A DNA stretch of 43,635 nucleotides from Bacteroidales bacterium (GCA_017934185.1 JAGBJY010000026.1:1-43635), one strand, 5' to 3'; positions 22,954 to 31,948 are shown, counted from the first letter of the stretch. Program-made: numbers and translations. Notes: generated from the sequence alone by a model not told the origin.

Positions 22954-24375
22954 ATGCCTGCAAGTATCCTCCAACCGCTTTTTGAATCCTATACCGGCCA
23001 GAAGATGAAGGAAATCACGGAGTTTCCCTCTTCCGGCAGCAACCGGCGCTACTTCCGCCTCAAGGGCTCCAGCCTTTCGCTGGTGGGCGTCATCGGCACC
23101 AGTGTCGAGGAAAACCATGCTTTTATTACCCTGGCCCGGCATTTCCGTGGCAAAGGGCTCCATGTGCCGGAGGTGTTTGCCGTCAGCGAAGACGGACTGG
23201 CTTATATCCAGGAGGATCTCGGCGACACCATCCTTTTCGGCGCGGTGTCCCATGGCCGGGAGAGCGGCATTTACAGCTCGTACGAAACGGACCTTCTGAA
23301 AAAGACAGTGGAGCAGCTGCCCCGCATCCAGTTCCTGGGCGCCCAGGGCCTGGATTTCAGCGTCTGTTACCCGCAGGAGTGCTTCGACGCCCGCATGGTG
23401 GACTTCGACCTCAATTACTTCAAATACTGCTTCCTCAAGGCCACCGGCCTGGATTTCAGCGAAATCCGCCTGCAGGAAGACTTCGAAAAGTTCAAGGCCG
23501 ATTTGCTGAAGGACAACGACAACACCTTCATGTACAGGGACTTCCAGGCCCGCAATGTCATGCTCAGGGACGACGATCCCTGGTTCATTGACTTCCAGGG
23601 CGGCCGCCGCGGTCCCATCTACTACGACGTAGCCTCTTTCATCTGGCAGGCCCGCTCCCGTTTCCCGGAAGAGCTCAAACAGGAACTCATCCGCAGCTAC
23701 CTCCGCGCCCTGCAGAGTTTCAAAGACGTGGACGAGAAGGAATTCTACGAGCGTCTGCGCCTCTTTGTCCTCTTCCGCACGCTGCAAGTGATGGGCGCTT
23801 ACGGCTTCCGCGGCTACTTTGAGAAAAAGCCCCATTTCCTCTCCAGCATCCCCTTTGCGCTGAGCAATTTACGGACGCTGCTCCAGACTCCTTTTGCCGA
23901 TTATCCCTACCTCACGGAGCTTCTGGTGCGCCTGGCCAACATGCCCCAGTTCAACGAAATCCCGGAGGACCATCGGCTGGAGGTACGCATCTACAGTTTT
24001 GCCTATAAAAAAGGCATTCCGGCCGATACCACCGGCAACGGCGGCGGTTATGTCTTTGACTGCCGCAGCATCAACAACCCCGGCAAGTACGAGCATTACC
24101 GCCAGTTCAACGGCAACGACCCCGAGGTGATTAAATTCCTGGAAGATGACGGCGAGGTAACCGTGTTCCTGGACAGCGTGTACAAGCTGGTGGATGCCCA
24201 TGTAAAACGCTTTGTAGAGCGCAAGTTCACGCACCTGCAGGTGTGCTTTGGCTGCACCGGCGGCCAGCACCGCAGCGTGTACTGCGCAGAACACCTGGCC
24301 CGCCACCTGGCCGACCGCTTCAACATCAAGGTGCTGCTCACCCACCGCGAGCTGAACGTGGAAAAAATCCTTTAG
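22954..24375 (+). CDS. AmgK-like sugar kinase fused to a RapZ C-terminal domain
   Basis: The 473-residue protein has an APH-type kinase domain (about 1-335) followed by a RapZ-CTD-like domain (about 340-473). The catalytic loop reads MYRDFQARNVML (Asp near residue 196; the usual His is Tyr) and the metal-binding loop FIDFQGGRRGPIYYDVAS. Both closely resemble AmgK, which phosphorylates MurNAc/GlcNAc at the anomeric carbon in cell-wall recycling. The second domain has FDCRSINNPG and FGCTGGQHRSVYCAE, characteristic of RapZ, whose C-terminal domain binds glucosamine-6-phosphate. The gene lies 4 nt before a MurU-like nucleotidyltransferase gene. Control of the kinase by an amino-sugar phosphate is inferred. 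Confidence 0.85.
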   Translation: MPASILQPLFESYTGQKMKEITEFPSSGSNRRYFRLKGSSLSLVGVIGTSVEENHAFITLARHFRGKGLHVPEVFAVSEDGLAYIQEDLGDTILFGAVSHGRESGIYSSYETDLLKKTVEQLPRIQFLGAQGLDFSVCYPQECFDARMVDFDLNYFKYCFLKATGLDFSEIRLQEDFEKFKADLLKDNDNTFMYRDFQARNVMLRDDDPWFIDFQGGRRGPIYYDVASFIWQARSRFPEELKQELIRSYLRALQSFKDVDEKEFYERLRLFVLFRTLQVMGAYGFRGYFEKKPHFLSSIPFALSNLRTLLQTPFADYPYLTELLVRLANMPQFNEIPEDHRLEVRIYSFAYKKGIPADTTGNGGGYVFDCRSINNPGKYEHYRQFNGNDPEVIKFLEDDGEVTVFLDSVYKLVDAHVKRFVERKFTHLQVCFGCTGGQHRSVYCAEHLARHLADRFNIKVLLTHRELNVEKIL

Positions 24376-24379
24376 GCCG

Positions 24380-25123
24380 ATGAAAGCGCTCATTTTTGCC
24401 GCCGGCCTGGGCACCCGCCTGAAACCCATTACGGACACCCTGCCCAAGGCCCTGGTGCCCGTTTGCGGGGAGCCGCTGCTGTACCATGTCATCTGCAAGC
24501 TTCGCAGTGCGGGGTACGATGAACTGGTAGTGAACGTGCACCATTTCCCGGAGCAAATCAAAGCCTATCTGGCCAGCCATGACTTTGGCGTGAAAATCGG
24601 CATTTCAGATGAGTCTGAGCGGCTTTTGGAAACCGGTGGCGGCATTGCCCATGCACGGACGCTGCTGGAGCCCCTGGACCAGCCTTTTCTCATTCACAAC
24701 GTAGACATTGTCTCCAACCTGGACCTCTCCTGGTTCCGCTCCGAGACCCGTCCCGGCGCCCTTGCCACCCTTTTGGTGAGCGAGCGCCAGACCAGCCGCT
24801 ATTTGCTTTTTAACGGGGAAATGCGCCTGGTGGGCTGGACCAACGTAGCCACCGGCGAAGTGCGCAGCCCCTATCCCGGCCTACGGCCCGAGGAGTGCCG
24901 CCGCTTCGCTTTTGCCGGCATCCATAACATCGGCCCGGGCATTTTCGATGCCTTTGCGGCGCTGGATATGCCGGAGCGTTTCCCCATCATGGACTTCTAC
25001 CTGAAAGCCTGCGCCGACTATCCCATCTACGGCGTCCCCGCCCCGGACCTCACCCTGGTGGACGTAGGCAAAATTGACACCCTGGCCGATGCTGAGCGCA
25101 TTTGCGCCACCCTTCTGCCCTAA
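24380..25123 (+). CDS. Sugar-1-phosphate nucleotidyltransferase (MurU-like)
   Basis: The 247-residue protein has the nucleotidyltransferase start signature AAGLGTRLKPITDTLPKALVPV with the GxGTRxxPxT-type loop and catalytic Lys, a sugar-binding ETGGGIAHA and the metal-site Asp in HNVDIVSNLDL. It lacks the acyltransferase half of GlmU. Size, motifs and its place directly after an AmgK-like kinase suggest MurU, which makes UDP-MurNAc from MurNAc-1-phosphate. Other sugar substrates remain possible. The convergent malQ gene ends 3 nt away. Confidence 0.83.
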   Translation: MKALIFAAGLGTRLKPITDTLPKALVPVCGEPLLYHVICKLRSAGYDELVVNVHHFPEQIKAYLASHDFGVKIGISDESERLLETGGGIAHARTLLEPLDQPFLIHNVDIVSNLDLSWFRSETRPGALATLLVSERQTSRYLLFNGEMRLVGWTNVATGEVRSPYPGLRPEECRRFAFAGIHNIGPGIFDAFAALDMPERFPIMDFYLKACADYPIYGVPAPDLTLVDVGKIDTLADAERICATLLP

Positions 25124-25126
25124 ATA

Positions 25127-27568
25127 CTACCGGCCACGGCCGGCGGCAGCAATGAGCGTGCGGATGTGCGCGTTGAGGCCCTCATTGGAGATGAGGCTCT
25201 CCAGCGTCAAGTGCATGCGGTAGCGCCAGTAGTGCCGAGGGATGGCGGGGATGTTGATGCGTTCATCGGCCGGATTGCCGCCATAGCGCACCTCACCGTC
25301 GGTGGCCAGCCAGTCCTGCAGCGGCAGGATGGAGAGCATGGCGGGCGACTTCATGTGCTGGGCAACAATCAAATCGGCCACCCAGGGCTCGCAGAAATAG
25401 GGGGCGTCCCCTTCGCAGCCCAGTATCCGGTTGTAATACTGCTGGGTAAGGGTGCGGTCTTCTTCCCACCAGGCCCGGAGCGTGGAGGTGTCGTGGGTTC
25501 CCGTAGCGCAGACGCACCAGTAAGGGTACCATGCCGGCTGGCCGAAGGCGTCTTTCGGATCCTTGGGCATGCGCTGGATTTCCAGGGAAAGGATGTTGAG
25601 GCTGTTCATCACCGACGGAACGCAGGCCGGAATCATGCCCAGGTCTTCGCCGCAGGACAGCATGCCGGTAGAGCGCAGCAGGGCTGGCAGTTTCTGTAGG
25701 GCGCTTTCCTTCCAGAACTCATTGTGGCGGCGCCAGAAGAAGTCTTCGGACAACTGGTCGTACCGCTCCTTGAGCCACTGGGGCAGGTCGGCATAGCGGC
25801 CGGTCTTGTTCCCGGAGATGCGCGGGTGCCAGTGGTCGGCCTTGCGGGGGTCTTCCACAAAGAGGCAGTTGGTGCCGTCGGCATCGGAGAGGTTGAAGCC
25901 CATGCCGCGCAGCTCGTCGCCGGAGTAGGGAAGGGCAGGGTTGAAATGCCCCATGAGGCCGCTCTTGTACCGGGCCGGAATTTCCCAGATGCGGAAGAAG
26001 CCCAGGATGTGGTCTATGCGGAAGGCGTCAAAGTACTGCGCCATTTTGCCCATGCGCTCTTTCCACCAGGCGTAGCCGTCTTTTGCCATCTCTTCCCAGT
26101 TGTAGGTGGGGAAGCCCCAGTTCTGTCCGTCCTCGGCAAAAGCATCCGGCGGTGCACCGGCCTGGCTGTCCAGGTGGAAGAGTTCCGGATGCTGCCAGGC
26201 ATCTACGCTCACGCGGGATACGCCGATGGGAAGGTCTCCCTTGAGGGCCACCCCGTGCAGGTGGGCATAGGAAACGGCCTCGCGGAGCTGCTTGTCCAGC
26301 AGATACTGCAAGAAGCAGTAGAAGTCAACGGCAGCGGCGCGCTCCGGGTTTCCGGTCACAAAACTGGTGACGGTTTTTGGGGTGAACTTGCTCCAGGGGC
26401 CCCAGGTGGTGAAGTCCGGGGTGCCGTTTTCGTCGCGCAGGACGCTGAAAACGGCATACGGGCCCAGCCAATCCTCATTGGCATCCATGAAGGCTTTGTA
26501 AGGGGCCGATGCAGCGATGGCCTGCCCCTTGGCGCTCTTGTAGAACTTGCGCAGCAGTTCCAGCTTGGCGATGTTCACGGCCTCGTAATCTACGGCCGGA
26601 AGGGCCTCCAGGGCTGCCTTGCGGGCCTTGTAAGCGGCATCGGCCCTTACGCCGGCCGCCGGCAGATGGATGTACATGGGGTGCAGGGCGAAGGAACTTA
26701 CCGCATTGTAAGGGTAGGAATCCTGCCAGGCGTGGAGCATGGTGGTGTCGTTGATGGGCAGGATCTGAATCACGTTCTGGTGCGTTTTCTCCGCCCAGTC
26801 CACCAGTTTTTTAAGGTCGTTGAATTCGCCTACGCCAAAGCTGTCTTCCGTGCGCAGGGAGAACACCGGCACGGCCACACCGGCGCCGCGCCAGGGCTCC
26901 GTAGGGAACTTGGGCTCAAGGTCGGCGATGATGAGCTGGGTTCCTGCGGGCGGAACTTCTGCGAAAAAGTGGTTGGGACCCTCTTCCCACTGCCGGATTT
27001 CCCGGGTCTTGGTGTCCACAATCACGAATTTGTATTCCATGGGCTCCGAGATGTCCAGGGTGATGAACCACCAGGGGGCTGCGGCGTCACTCATCAGATG
27101 CACGGTGTTCCAGTTGCCCAGCTGCTTGCCGGACCCCACCAGGCCCACGGACTCATGGGAGCGTACTTCCGGCACAGCAATGCGCATGCACACGTTGCCC
27201 AGGTCCGGTCCCTCGTTACGCGGGGAGCGGAAAGAAGCCCCGTCCGGGCGGCGGAAAATGACCTCGCTGAAGGCCGATGCATAGAAGGCCGAATTGGACG
27301 GCATGGCCTGCCAGCGGGAACGGATGATGATATTTTTCTGTACCTTGGGGGCCTTGTAGCGGTGCACGCGCCATTCTTTCTTCACCACCTTTCCTTCCCG
27401 CAGCACCTCGAAAGTGAAGACATCGCCGTCATGAAGATCCCGGCCCGTGAGCATGATTTGCCAAAGGCCGCCAAACGTATATTCCATGGGAATGCGGCGC
27501 CGTCCGATGCGCAGCTGCATGCTTTCGCCCCAAGACGTATGATACTGTACCTGAATGTTAATGGTCAT
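25127..27568 (-). CDS. malQ: 4-alpha-glucanotransferase (GH77) with N-terminal starch-binding domains
   Basis: The 813-residue enzyme starts with two CBM20-like domains (roughly 1-110 and 125-240), then the GH77 barrel. Catalytic landmarks are RIDHILGFFRIW (nucleophile Asp), SCGEDLGMIP (acid/base Glu) and TGTHDTSTLRAWW (transition-state Asp). It transfers maltooligosaccharide units between glucans during starch or glycogen breakdown. The two-CBM20 layout matches Bacteroidetes MalQ and plant DPE2. A minus-strand TAAATTTG box at 27596-27589 lies 20 nt before its ATG. Confidence 0.95.
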   Translation of the reverse strand: MTINIQVQYHTSWGESMQLRIGRRRIPMEYTFGGLWQIMLTGRDLHDGDVFTFEVLREGKVVKKEWRVHRYKAPKVQKNIIIRSRWQAMPSNSAFYASAFSEVIFRRPDGASFRSPRNEGPDLGNVCMRIAVPEVRSHESVGLVGSGKQLGNWNTVHLMSDAAAPWWFITLDISEPMEYKFVIVDTKTREIRQWEEGPNHFFAEVPPAGTQLIIADLEPKFPTEPWRGAGVAVPVFSLRTEDSFGVGEFNDLKKLVDWAEKTHQNVIQILPINDTTMLHAWQDSYPYNAVSSFALHPMYIHLPAAGVRADAAYKARKAALEALPAVDYEAVNIAKLELLRKFYKSAKGQAIAASAPYKAFMDANEDWLGPYAVFSVLRDENGTPDFTTWGPWSKFTPKTVTSFVTGNPERAAAVDFYCFLQYLLDKQLREAVSYAHLHGVALKGDLPIGVSRVSVDAWQHPELFHLDSQAGAPPDAFAEDGQNWGFPTYNWEEMAKDGYAWWKERMGKMAQYFDAFRIDHILGFFRIWEIPARYKSGLMGHFNPALPYSGDELRGMGFNLSDADGTNCLFVEDPRKADHWHPRISGNKTGRYADLPQWLKERYDQLSEDFFWRRHNEFWKESALQKLPALLRSTGMLSCGEDLGMIPACVPSVMNSLNILSLEIQRMPKDPKDAFGQPAWYPYWCVCATGTHDTSTLRAWWEEDRTLTQQYYNRILGCEGDAPYFCEPWVADLIVAQHMKSPAMLSILPLQDWLATDGEVRYGGNPADERINIPAIPRHYWRYRMHLTLESLISNEGLNAHIRTLIAAAGRGR

Positions 27569-27588
27569 AGTTTACTGTTATTAATACC

Positions 27589-27596
27589 CAAATTTA
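27589..27596 (-). promoter_or_regulatory. -7 box of malQ
   Basis: Minus-strand TAAATTTG, with 20 nt to the malQ ATG at 27568; predicted leader about 15 nt. Confidence 0.62.
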
Positions 27597-27660
27597 GTCA
27601 TTCAGGCTTGAATTATCAACTCTTTTTTCCCGAAGTGTCAAAAAACCGCGACGAATGCGA

Positions 27661-27740
27661 AAAAATAACCTGCTTCAACGCTCCTGTCGCTTCGCAGGTC
27701 CTATTCCGGGCAAAAGTCGCTTATGAAGCAGGTTATTTTT
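27661..27740. repeat. 80-nt palindromic element between malQ and the SUI1 gene
   Basis: AAAAATAACCTGCTTCA (27661-27677) and its exact complement at 27724-27740 form a 17-bp stem. The 46-nt core contains GTCGCTTCGC and TCCGGGCAAA in the same order as the element in atpB (11839-11914), although the arms are unrelated. It lies between divergent promoters, 21 nt upstream of the SUI1 -7 box. Confidence 0.88.
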
Positions 27741-27761
27741 CAACCTTACTAAAAAAAGTAG

Positions 27762-27769
27762 TAACTTTG
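27762..27769 (+). promoter_or_regulatory. -7 box of the SUI1 gene (leaderless layout)
   Basis: TAACTTTG ends 6 nt before the ATG at 27776, the same spacing as at 9784 and 22896. Confidence 0.7.
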
Positions 27770-27775
27770 TAACCT

Positions 27776-28120
27776 ATGGCAGAAAACGATTGGAAATCAA
27801 GGCTGGGCGTGGTGTATTCCACCAATCCGGACTTTCAGTACAGCACGGCCTCTGAGGAGGAGGCGCCCACACCGGACCCTTCCCGGCAGCGGCTCATTGT
27901 GGGCATAGACCGTCGCAACCGGGGCGGCAAGCAGGTGACGCTGGTCAGCGGTTTTGTGGGCCGCGCCGATGATTTGAAGGAACTGGGCCGCACCCTCAAA
28001 ACCAAGTTGGGTGTTGGCGGCAGTGCCAAGGACGGCGAAATCACCATCCAGGGCGATTTCCGCGACAAGGTGGTGGAAATCCTGAAATCGCTGGGATACA
28101 ACGCCAAAAGGGGGAACTGA
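27776..28120 (+). CDS. SUI1/YciH family translation factor
   Basis: The 114-residue protein opens MAENDWKSRLGVVYSTNPDFQY, the usual Bacteroidetes form. Its C-terminal half is the SUI1 fold (eIF1-like) with RNRGGKQVTLVSGFVG and GVGGSAKDGEITIQGDFRDKVVEIL. Bacterial SUI1/YciH proteins bind the 30S subunit and can affect start-codon choice. It overlaps the next gene by one base (TGATG). Confidence 0.93.
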   Translation: MAENDWKSRLGVVYSTNPDFQYSTASEEEAPTPDPSRQRLIVGIDRRNRGGKQVTLVSGFVGRADDLKELGRTLKTKLGVGGSAKDGEITIQGDFRDKVVEILKSLGYNAKRGN

Positions 28121-28755
28121 TGACAAGTGTCCCCATAGTGGAAAGCGTGCTCATGGGCATCTTCGTGCTGCTCATGATTGTGCAGCTGCGCGATTTCCTT
28201 ACCCTGCTTCCCTATCTGCTGGACAGCGTGTTCCGGGCCCGTGGCAGCGTTGCGCTGGAGCGGAGCATCCCCATCAGCCGCATGCGCAACAACATTGCCC
28301 TCTCCCTCCTGATTCCTTTTGTCCTCATCCTGTTCCGTTACAGACTCTGGTATCCCCGCTTCCTTGAGCCGTGGCAGCCTTCCCTGCAACTGGCCGCCAT
28401 CATGGGCGCCTTCCTTGTGTACTTGCTGCTCAGGGTGCTCCTCTATCTGTGGATGAAGCCCCGCCGGCGCTACGACTTTTACCAGCTCTCCCATAAAGCC
28501 GTATTTACCTACTTCATCCTCTTCTGCATCCTGCTGTTCCTTCCTACCTACGGTATTTTGGCCCTTTGCGGGGCTCCGGACGGGCTTTCGCGAGACATCC
28601 TCACCGTGGAAGCCGGCCTGTTTTACCTGCTGATTCTGGTGCGCCGCGGACAAATTTTGTCGTTATCTTGCAATCCTTTGCGAACTTTTTTGTACCTTTG
28701 CGGGCTCGAAATAATCCCCACCGCTTTGTGGATAGCTTCGGCAATAGTTTTGTAG
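28120..28755 (+). CDS. DUF4271 membrane protein
   Basis: The 211-residue protein has several predicted membrane helices (for example GIFVLLMIVQLRDFLTLLPYLL, AAIMGAFLVYLLLRVLLYLW, FTYFILFCILLFLPTYGILAL). It matches the DUF4271 type found next to hemD in Bacteroidetes. Its function is unknown. The ATG overlaps the SUI1 stop. A promoter box for hemD lies in its last codons. Confidence 0.85.
   Translation: MTSVPIVESVLMGIFVLLMIVQLRDFLTLLPYLLDSVFRARGSVALERSIPISRMRNNIALSLLIPFVLILFRYRLWYPRFLEPWQPSLQLAAIMGAFLVYLLLRVLLYLWMKPRRRYDFYQLSHKAVFTYFILFCILLFLPTYGILALCGAPDGLSRDILTVEAGLFYLLILVRRGQILSLSCNPLRTFLYLCGLEIIPTALWIASAIVL
28693..28700 (+). promoter_or_regulatory. Internal -7 box upstream of hemD
   Basis: TACCTTTG lies within the 3' end of the DUF4271 gene, 75 nt before the hemD ATG. 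No exact -33 box was found; CTTG at 28667-28670 is 22 nt upstream. Confidence 0.5.
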
Positions 28756-28775
28756 TGTAGAGACGTTTCAAGAAA

Positions 28776-29519
28776 ATGAGTATCAACAAGATATTGGTAT
28801 CCCAGAACGCACCGCGCGTTCTTACGCAGTATTCGGCCGTTACAGAGAAATTCGGTGTGAACTTCGAATTCCGCCCTTTTTTCAAGATTGAACCCCTGAC
28901 CTCCCGCGAATTCCGCGCCCAGCGCATCAATATTCTGGATTATACCGCCATCGTTTTCTCTTCGCGCCACGCCATCGATGCTTTCTTTGCCCTGGCCGAA
29001 GAACTCAGGGCCAAGATTCCCGAGACCATGAAGTACTTCTGCACCACCGAGGCGGTTGCCATGTACCTGCAGAAGCACATCGTGTACCGCAAGCGCAAGA
29101 TTTTCTACGGCAACGGCACCCCGGAGAGCGTGGTGGCCCTCATCGGCCCCAAGCATAAAGGAGAGAATTTCCTCATCACCATGAGCGATTCCTCTTCTTC
29201 GGAGGCCATTACCTCCCTCTTCGATGCGCACAAGCTGCGTTACACCACCGGCATTTTTGTCAAATCCGTGAGCCAGGACCTGAAGGAGCTGAACCTCAAG
29301 GACTATGACATGATTGTCTTCTACAATCCGGCCGATGTGAAGTCGCTCCAGGAGAATTTCCCGGATTTCCAGCAGGGCGACACCAAGATGGTGGCCTACG
29401 GCCGTTCCATCGTGAAGGCCATGGAGGAAGCCGGCCTGCGCATTGATGTCACGGGCCCCACGCCGGAAGCGCCTTCCGTGGCCAAAGCCATCGAACTGTA
29501 TCTGGGAAGCCTGCAATAA
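28776..29519 (+). CDS. hemD: Uroporphyrinogen-III synthase
   Basis: The 247-residue protein has the two-lobed HemD layout: an opening KILVSQNAPRVLTQYSAV, YTAIVFSSRHAIDAFFAL, the inter-lobe GENFLITMSDSSSSE, and a final TPEAPSVAKAIELYL matching the conserved HemD ending. It closes hydroxymethylbilane to uroporphyrinogen III in tetrapyrrole synthesis. Sequence conservation in this family is low; position next to DUF4271 and rnpA supports the call. rnpA starts two nt after its stop. Confidence 0.9.
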   Translation: MSINKILVSQNAPRVLTQYSAVTEKFGVNFEFRPFFKIEPLTSREFRAQRINILDYTAIVFSSRHAIDAFFALAEELRAKIPETMKYFCTTEAVAMYLQKHIVYRKRKIFYGNGTPESVVALIGPKHKGENFLITMSDSSSSEAITSLFDAHKLRYTTGIFVKSVSQDLKELNLKDYDMIVFYNPADVKSLQENFPDFQQGDTKMVAYGRSIVKAMEEAGLRIDVTGPTPEAPSVAKAIELYLGSLQ

Positions 29520-29520
29520 A

Positions 29521-29865
29521 ATGGACGAGAGCCTTCCCAAAAGTGAAAGACTCTGCGGCAAAAAGGCCGTGGAGGACCTTTTCGCGAAGGGAAAGAGCCT
29601 TACCGAAGGTTGCCTGAAACTGCGTTTCCTTGAACGGGCCGATGCCGGGGAGCCTTCCCGCATGATGGTGTCCGTTCCCAAACGTAACTTCAAGCGGGCG
29701 GTGCGCCGCAACCTCCTCAAGCGCCGCATCCGCGAAAGCTACCGTCGGCAAAAAGCCCTGGCCGGCGGAGGCAAAGACTTCCTTTTCGTGTACCTTTCCC
29801 GCGAAGTGCAGCCCTACGACGTTATTTTTGCCGATATGACGGCCCTCCTTACGCGTCTCGCATGA
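29521..29865 (+). CDS. rnpA: Ribonuclease P protein component
   Basis: The 114-residue basic protein starts at [21 protein letters not shown] and contains the RnpA signature in [24 protein letters not shown] (about residues 52-75). It binds RNase P RNA for 5' maturation of tRNA. It overlaps yidD by four bases, a common pairing also seen in other phyla. Confidence 0.94.
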   Translation: MDESLPKSERLCGKKAVEDLFAKGKSLTEGCLKLRFLERADAGEPSRMMVSVPKRNFKRAVRRNLLKRRIRESYRRQKALAGGGKDFLFVYLSREVQPYDVIFADMTALLTRLA

Positions 29866-30095
29866 AAAAGGTGCTCAAGCAAATACTGATCTTTCCTTTT
29901 GTAGTGCTTATCAAGTTCTACCAGGTGTGTATCAGCCCTTTCACCCCGCCCAGCTGCCGCTTCACCCCCACCTGTTCGCAGTATGCCCTGGAGGCCTTCC
30001 GCAAGTACGGGCCTTTCAAGGGGTTTTACTTGTCGGCCCGGCGCATTTTGCGCTGTCATCCCTGGGGCGGCAGCGGTTATGATCCCGTGCCATGA
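29862..30095 (+). CDS. yidD: Membrane protein insertion efficiency factor YidD
   Basis: The 77-residue protein has the YidD core [27 protein letters not shown]-type sequence and [16 protein letters not shown] at the end. It is a small, inner-face membrane protein that assists YidC-dependent insertion. It overlaps rnpA and the next gene by four bases each. Confidence 0.95.
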   Translation: MKKVLKQILIFPFVVLIKFYQVCISPFTPPSCRFTPTCSQYALEAFRKYGPFKGFYLSARRILRCHPWGGSGYDPVP

Positions 30096-30790
30096 GAAAG
30101 AAAGAGAAAATCCGTGATATGTTTGACGGGATTGCCCCGTCCTACGACAGGCTGAACCACCTTATGAGCCTGGGCATAGACCGTCTGTGGCGCAAGCGCT
30201 CCCTCAGGGAAATTGTGGACGGGACCCAGCAGCAGATTCTGGACGTGGCCTGCGGAACGGGGGACAGTACCATCGCCATCGCCAAAAAGGCGGCGCCGGG
30301 GTCCCGCATCATCGGCGTGGATATCTCTGAAGGCATGATGTCGCTGGTCATGCGCAAGGCCGCCCATGAAGGGGTGCACGACCGTATCCGGCTCAAGGTG
30401 GCCGATGCGGAGGCCCTGCCTTTTGAGGAAGGCAGTTTCCACCGGGTGAGCTGTGCTTTCGGCGTGCGGAATTTTGAGCATAAAGACTTGGGGCTCAGTG
30501 AGTTTTACCGGGTTTTGAAACCCGGAGGAAAGGCCGTGATTCTGGAACTTTCCGTCCCGTCCCGCCCTTATGTGCGCCGGCTGTACGACCTTTATTTCAT
30601 GCACATCCTGCCCTGGATTGGCGGGATGGTCTCCGGCAATAAGGCGGCCTACAAATACCTCCCGGCCTCCGTGCATGCGTTCCCGGCCCCGGAGGGCTTC
30701 TGTGACCTTATGCGGGATGCGGGTTTCTCCCGCGTGCGCTACAAAAGCTTTACTTTCGGCCTGTGCCGGCTGTATGTAGGCGAAAAATGA
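30092..30790 (+). CDS. menG: Demethylmenaquinone methyltransferase
   Basis: The 232-residue protein is a UbiE/MenG-type SAM methyltransferase. It has [20 protein letters not shown] near the start, the SAM loop [22 protein letters not shown] and [15 protein letters not shown], and the family ending [11 protein letters not shown]. It makes menaquinone from demethylmenaquinone, the quinone expected in Bacteroidetes. It overlaps yidD (ATGA). A promoter box for the next gene follows its stop directly. Confidence 0.94.
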   Translation: MRKKEKIRDMFDGIAPSYDRLNHLMSLGIDRLWRKRSLREIVDGTQQQILDVACGTGDSTIAIAKKAAPGSRIIGVDISEGMMSLVMRKAAHEGVHDRIRLKVADAEALPFEEGSFHRVSCAFGVRNFEHKDLGLSEFYRVLKPGGKAVILELSVPSRPYVRRLYDLYFMHILPWIGGMVSGNKAAYKYLPASVHAFPAPEGFCDLMRDAGFSRVRYKSFTFGLCRLYVGEK

Positions 30791-30791
30791 T

Positions 30792-30799
30792 TATCTTTG
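30792..30799 (+). promoter_or_regulatory. -7 box of the GNAT-like gene
   Basis: TATCTTTG starts right after the menG stop and lies 21 nt before the ATG at 30821. Confidence 0.65.
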
Positions 30800-30820
30800 C
30801 AAAGACTAAAGCCTAACCTG

Positions 30821-31948
30821 ATGAACGATACTATTCAAATTGTCCCCGTCAGGGGGAAGAAAATGCTAAAAGCATTCATCGATTTCCCTATAGAACTGTA
30901 TAAGGACTGCGACAAGTGGGTCCCTTCTTTTGAGGACGACGAATACAAATCCCTTGGGCCGGACAATCCCTCCCTGGCCTTCTGCGAACGCGAACTTTTC
31001 CTGGCCTACAAAAACGGAAAGGTAGTCGGCAGGGTAGCGGCCATCCTCAACCGCAAAGCCAACGAAAAGTGGCAGGAGAACAGCTCACGCTTCGGCTGGT
31101 TCGACGTCATTGAAGACTTTGAGGTGGCCAAGGCCCTCATCGATGCGGCGGTGGCCTGGGGCAAAGAACGGGGCTGCACCAAAATCAAAGGCCCGCTGGG
31201 ATTCACCGACATGGACCGCGAAGGGCTGCTGGTAGAAGGCTTTGAGAACGAAAGTCCCTTCACCGTCATCTACAATTACCCCTATTATCCGGAGTTCCTG
31301 GAAAAGCTGGGCTTTGTGAAAGACGTGGACTGGACCCAGCGCTACATAGATTTTTCGGCCGAAATGCCGCCCATGATGCAGCTGGCTTCCACTGTGGAGC
31401 AGCGCTACGGCCTCCACATTTACCGGGCAAAGAATCTCAGGCAGATGGCCCGTCGCGGCCGGGAAATGTTCCACGTCCTGAACGACGCCTTCGCCCCGCT
31501 GTACGAATATTCCAAACTGAGCGAAGAGCAGATTGACGGCTACGTAAAGCAGTACGTCCCGGTGCTGAACAAAGACATGGTGGCCTTCGTAGTCAATGAT
31601 GAGGACAAGCTGGTGGCCTTCACCGTTACCATGCCGCATATCTCGGCCGGGGTGCGCAAAGCCAAGGGACGCATTTTCCCCTTTGGCTGGCTGCACATCC
31701 TGCCGCTGCTGAACGCCAAGCGCAACCACGTGGCCGAAGGCCTGCTCATCGGCGTTCTTCCGGAGTACCAGGCTAAGGGAGCCAGCCTCCTTATGCTCAA
31801 GTACTTACATGAGAATTTCGTGCGCCTGGGCATCACGCGCATGCTCATGAATCCCCAGCTGGAAGAGAATCACAAAGTACAGACCCTCTTTGGACCATAC
31901 GACCCCCAGCCCTATCAGCGCCGGAGGTCGTATGTAAAAGAAATCTAG
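30821..31948 (+). CDS. GNAT-like N-acyltransferase family protein
   Basis: A 375-residue protein starting MNDTIQIVPVRGKKMLKAFI. The N-terminal part (FIDFPIELYKDCDKWVPSF, FLAYKNGKVVGRVAAILNRKANE) and the later GLLIGVLPEYQAKGASLLMLKYLHENFVRLG resemble the acetyl-CoA-binding architecture of GNAT enzymes, but it is about twice the length of a single GNAT domain, suggesting two fused halves. Its substrate is unknown. It ends in the same CTAG as the convergent ACP gene. The neighbouring ACP and acyl ligase raise the possibility of an acyl-ACP donor, an inference from position only. Confidence 0.72.
   Translation: MNDTIQIVPVRGKKMLKAFIDFPIELYKDCDKWVPSFEDDEYKSLGPDNPSLAFCERELFLAYKNGKVVGRVAAILNRKANEKWQENSSRFGWFDVIEDFEVAKALIDAAVAWGKERGCTKIKGPLGFTDMDREGLLVEGFENESPFTVIYNYPYYPEFLEKLGFVKDVDWTQRYIDFSAEMPPMMQLASTVEQRYGLHIYRAKNLRQMARRGREMFHVLNDAFAPLYEYSKLSEEQIDGYVKQYVPVLNKDMVAFVVNDEDKLVAFTVTMPHISAGVRKAKGRIFPFGWLHILPLLNAKRNHVAEGLLIGVLPEYQAKGASLLMLKYLHENFVRLGITRMLMNPQLEENHKVQTLFGPYDPQPYQRRRSYVKEI

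Noticed and set aside
25724-27772. Long open frame on the plus strand opposite malQ
   Set aside because: It is a mirror of the GH77 coding strand; no domain is recognisable, and it would run through the malQ promoter and the intergenic palindrome.
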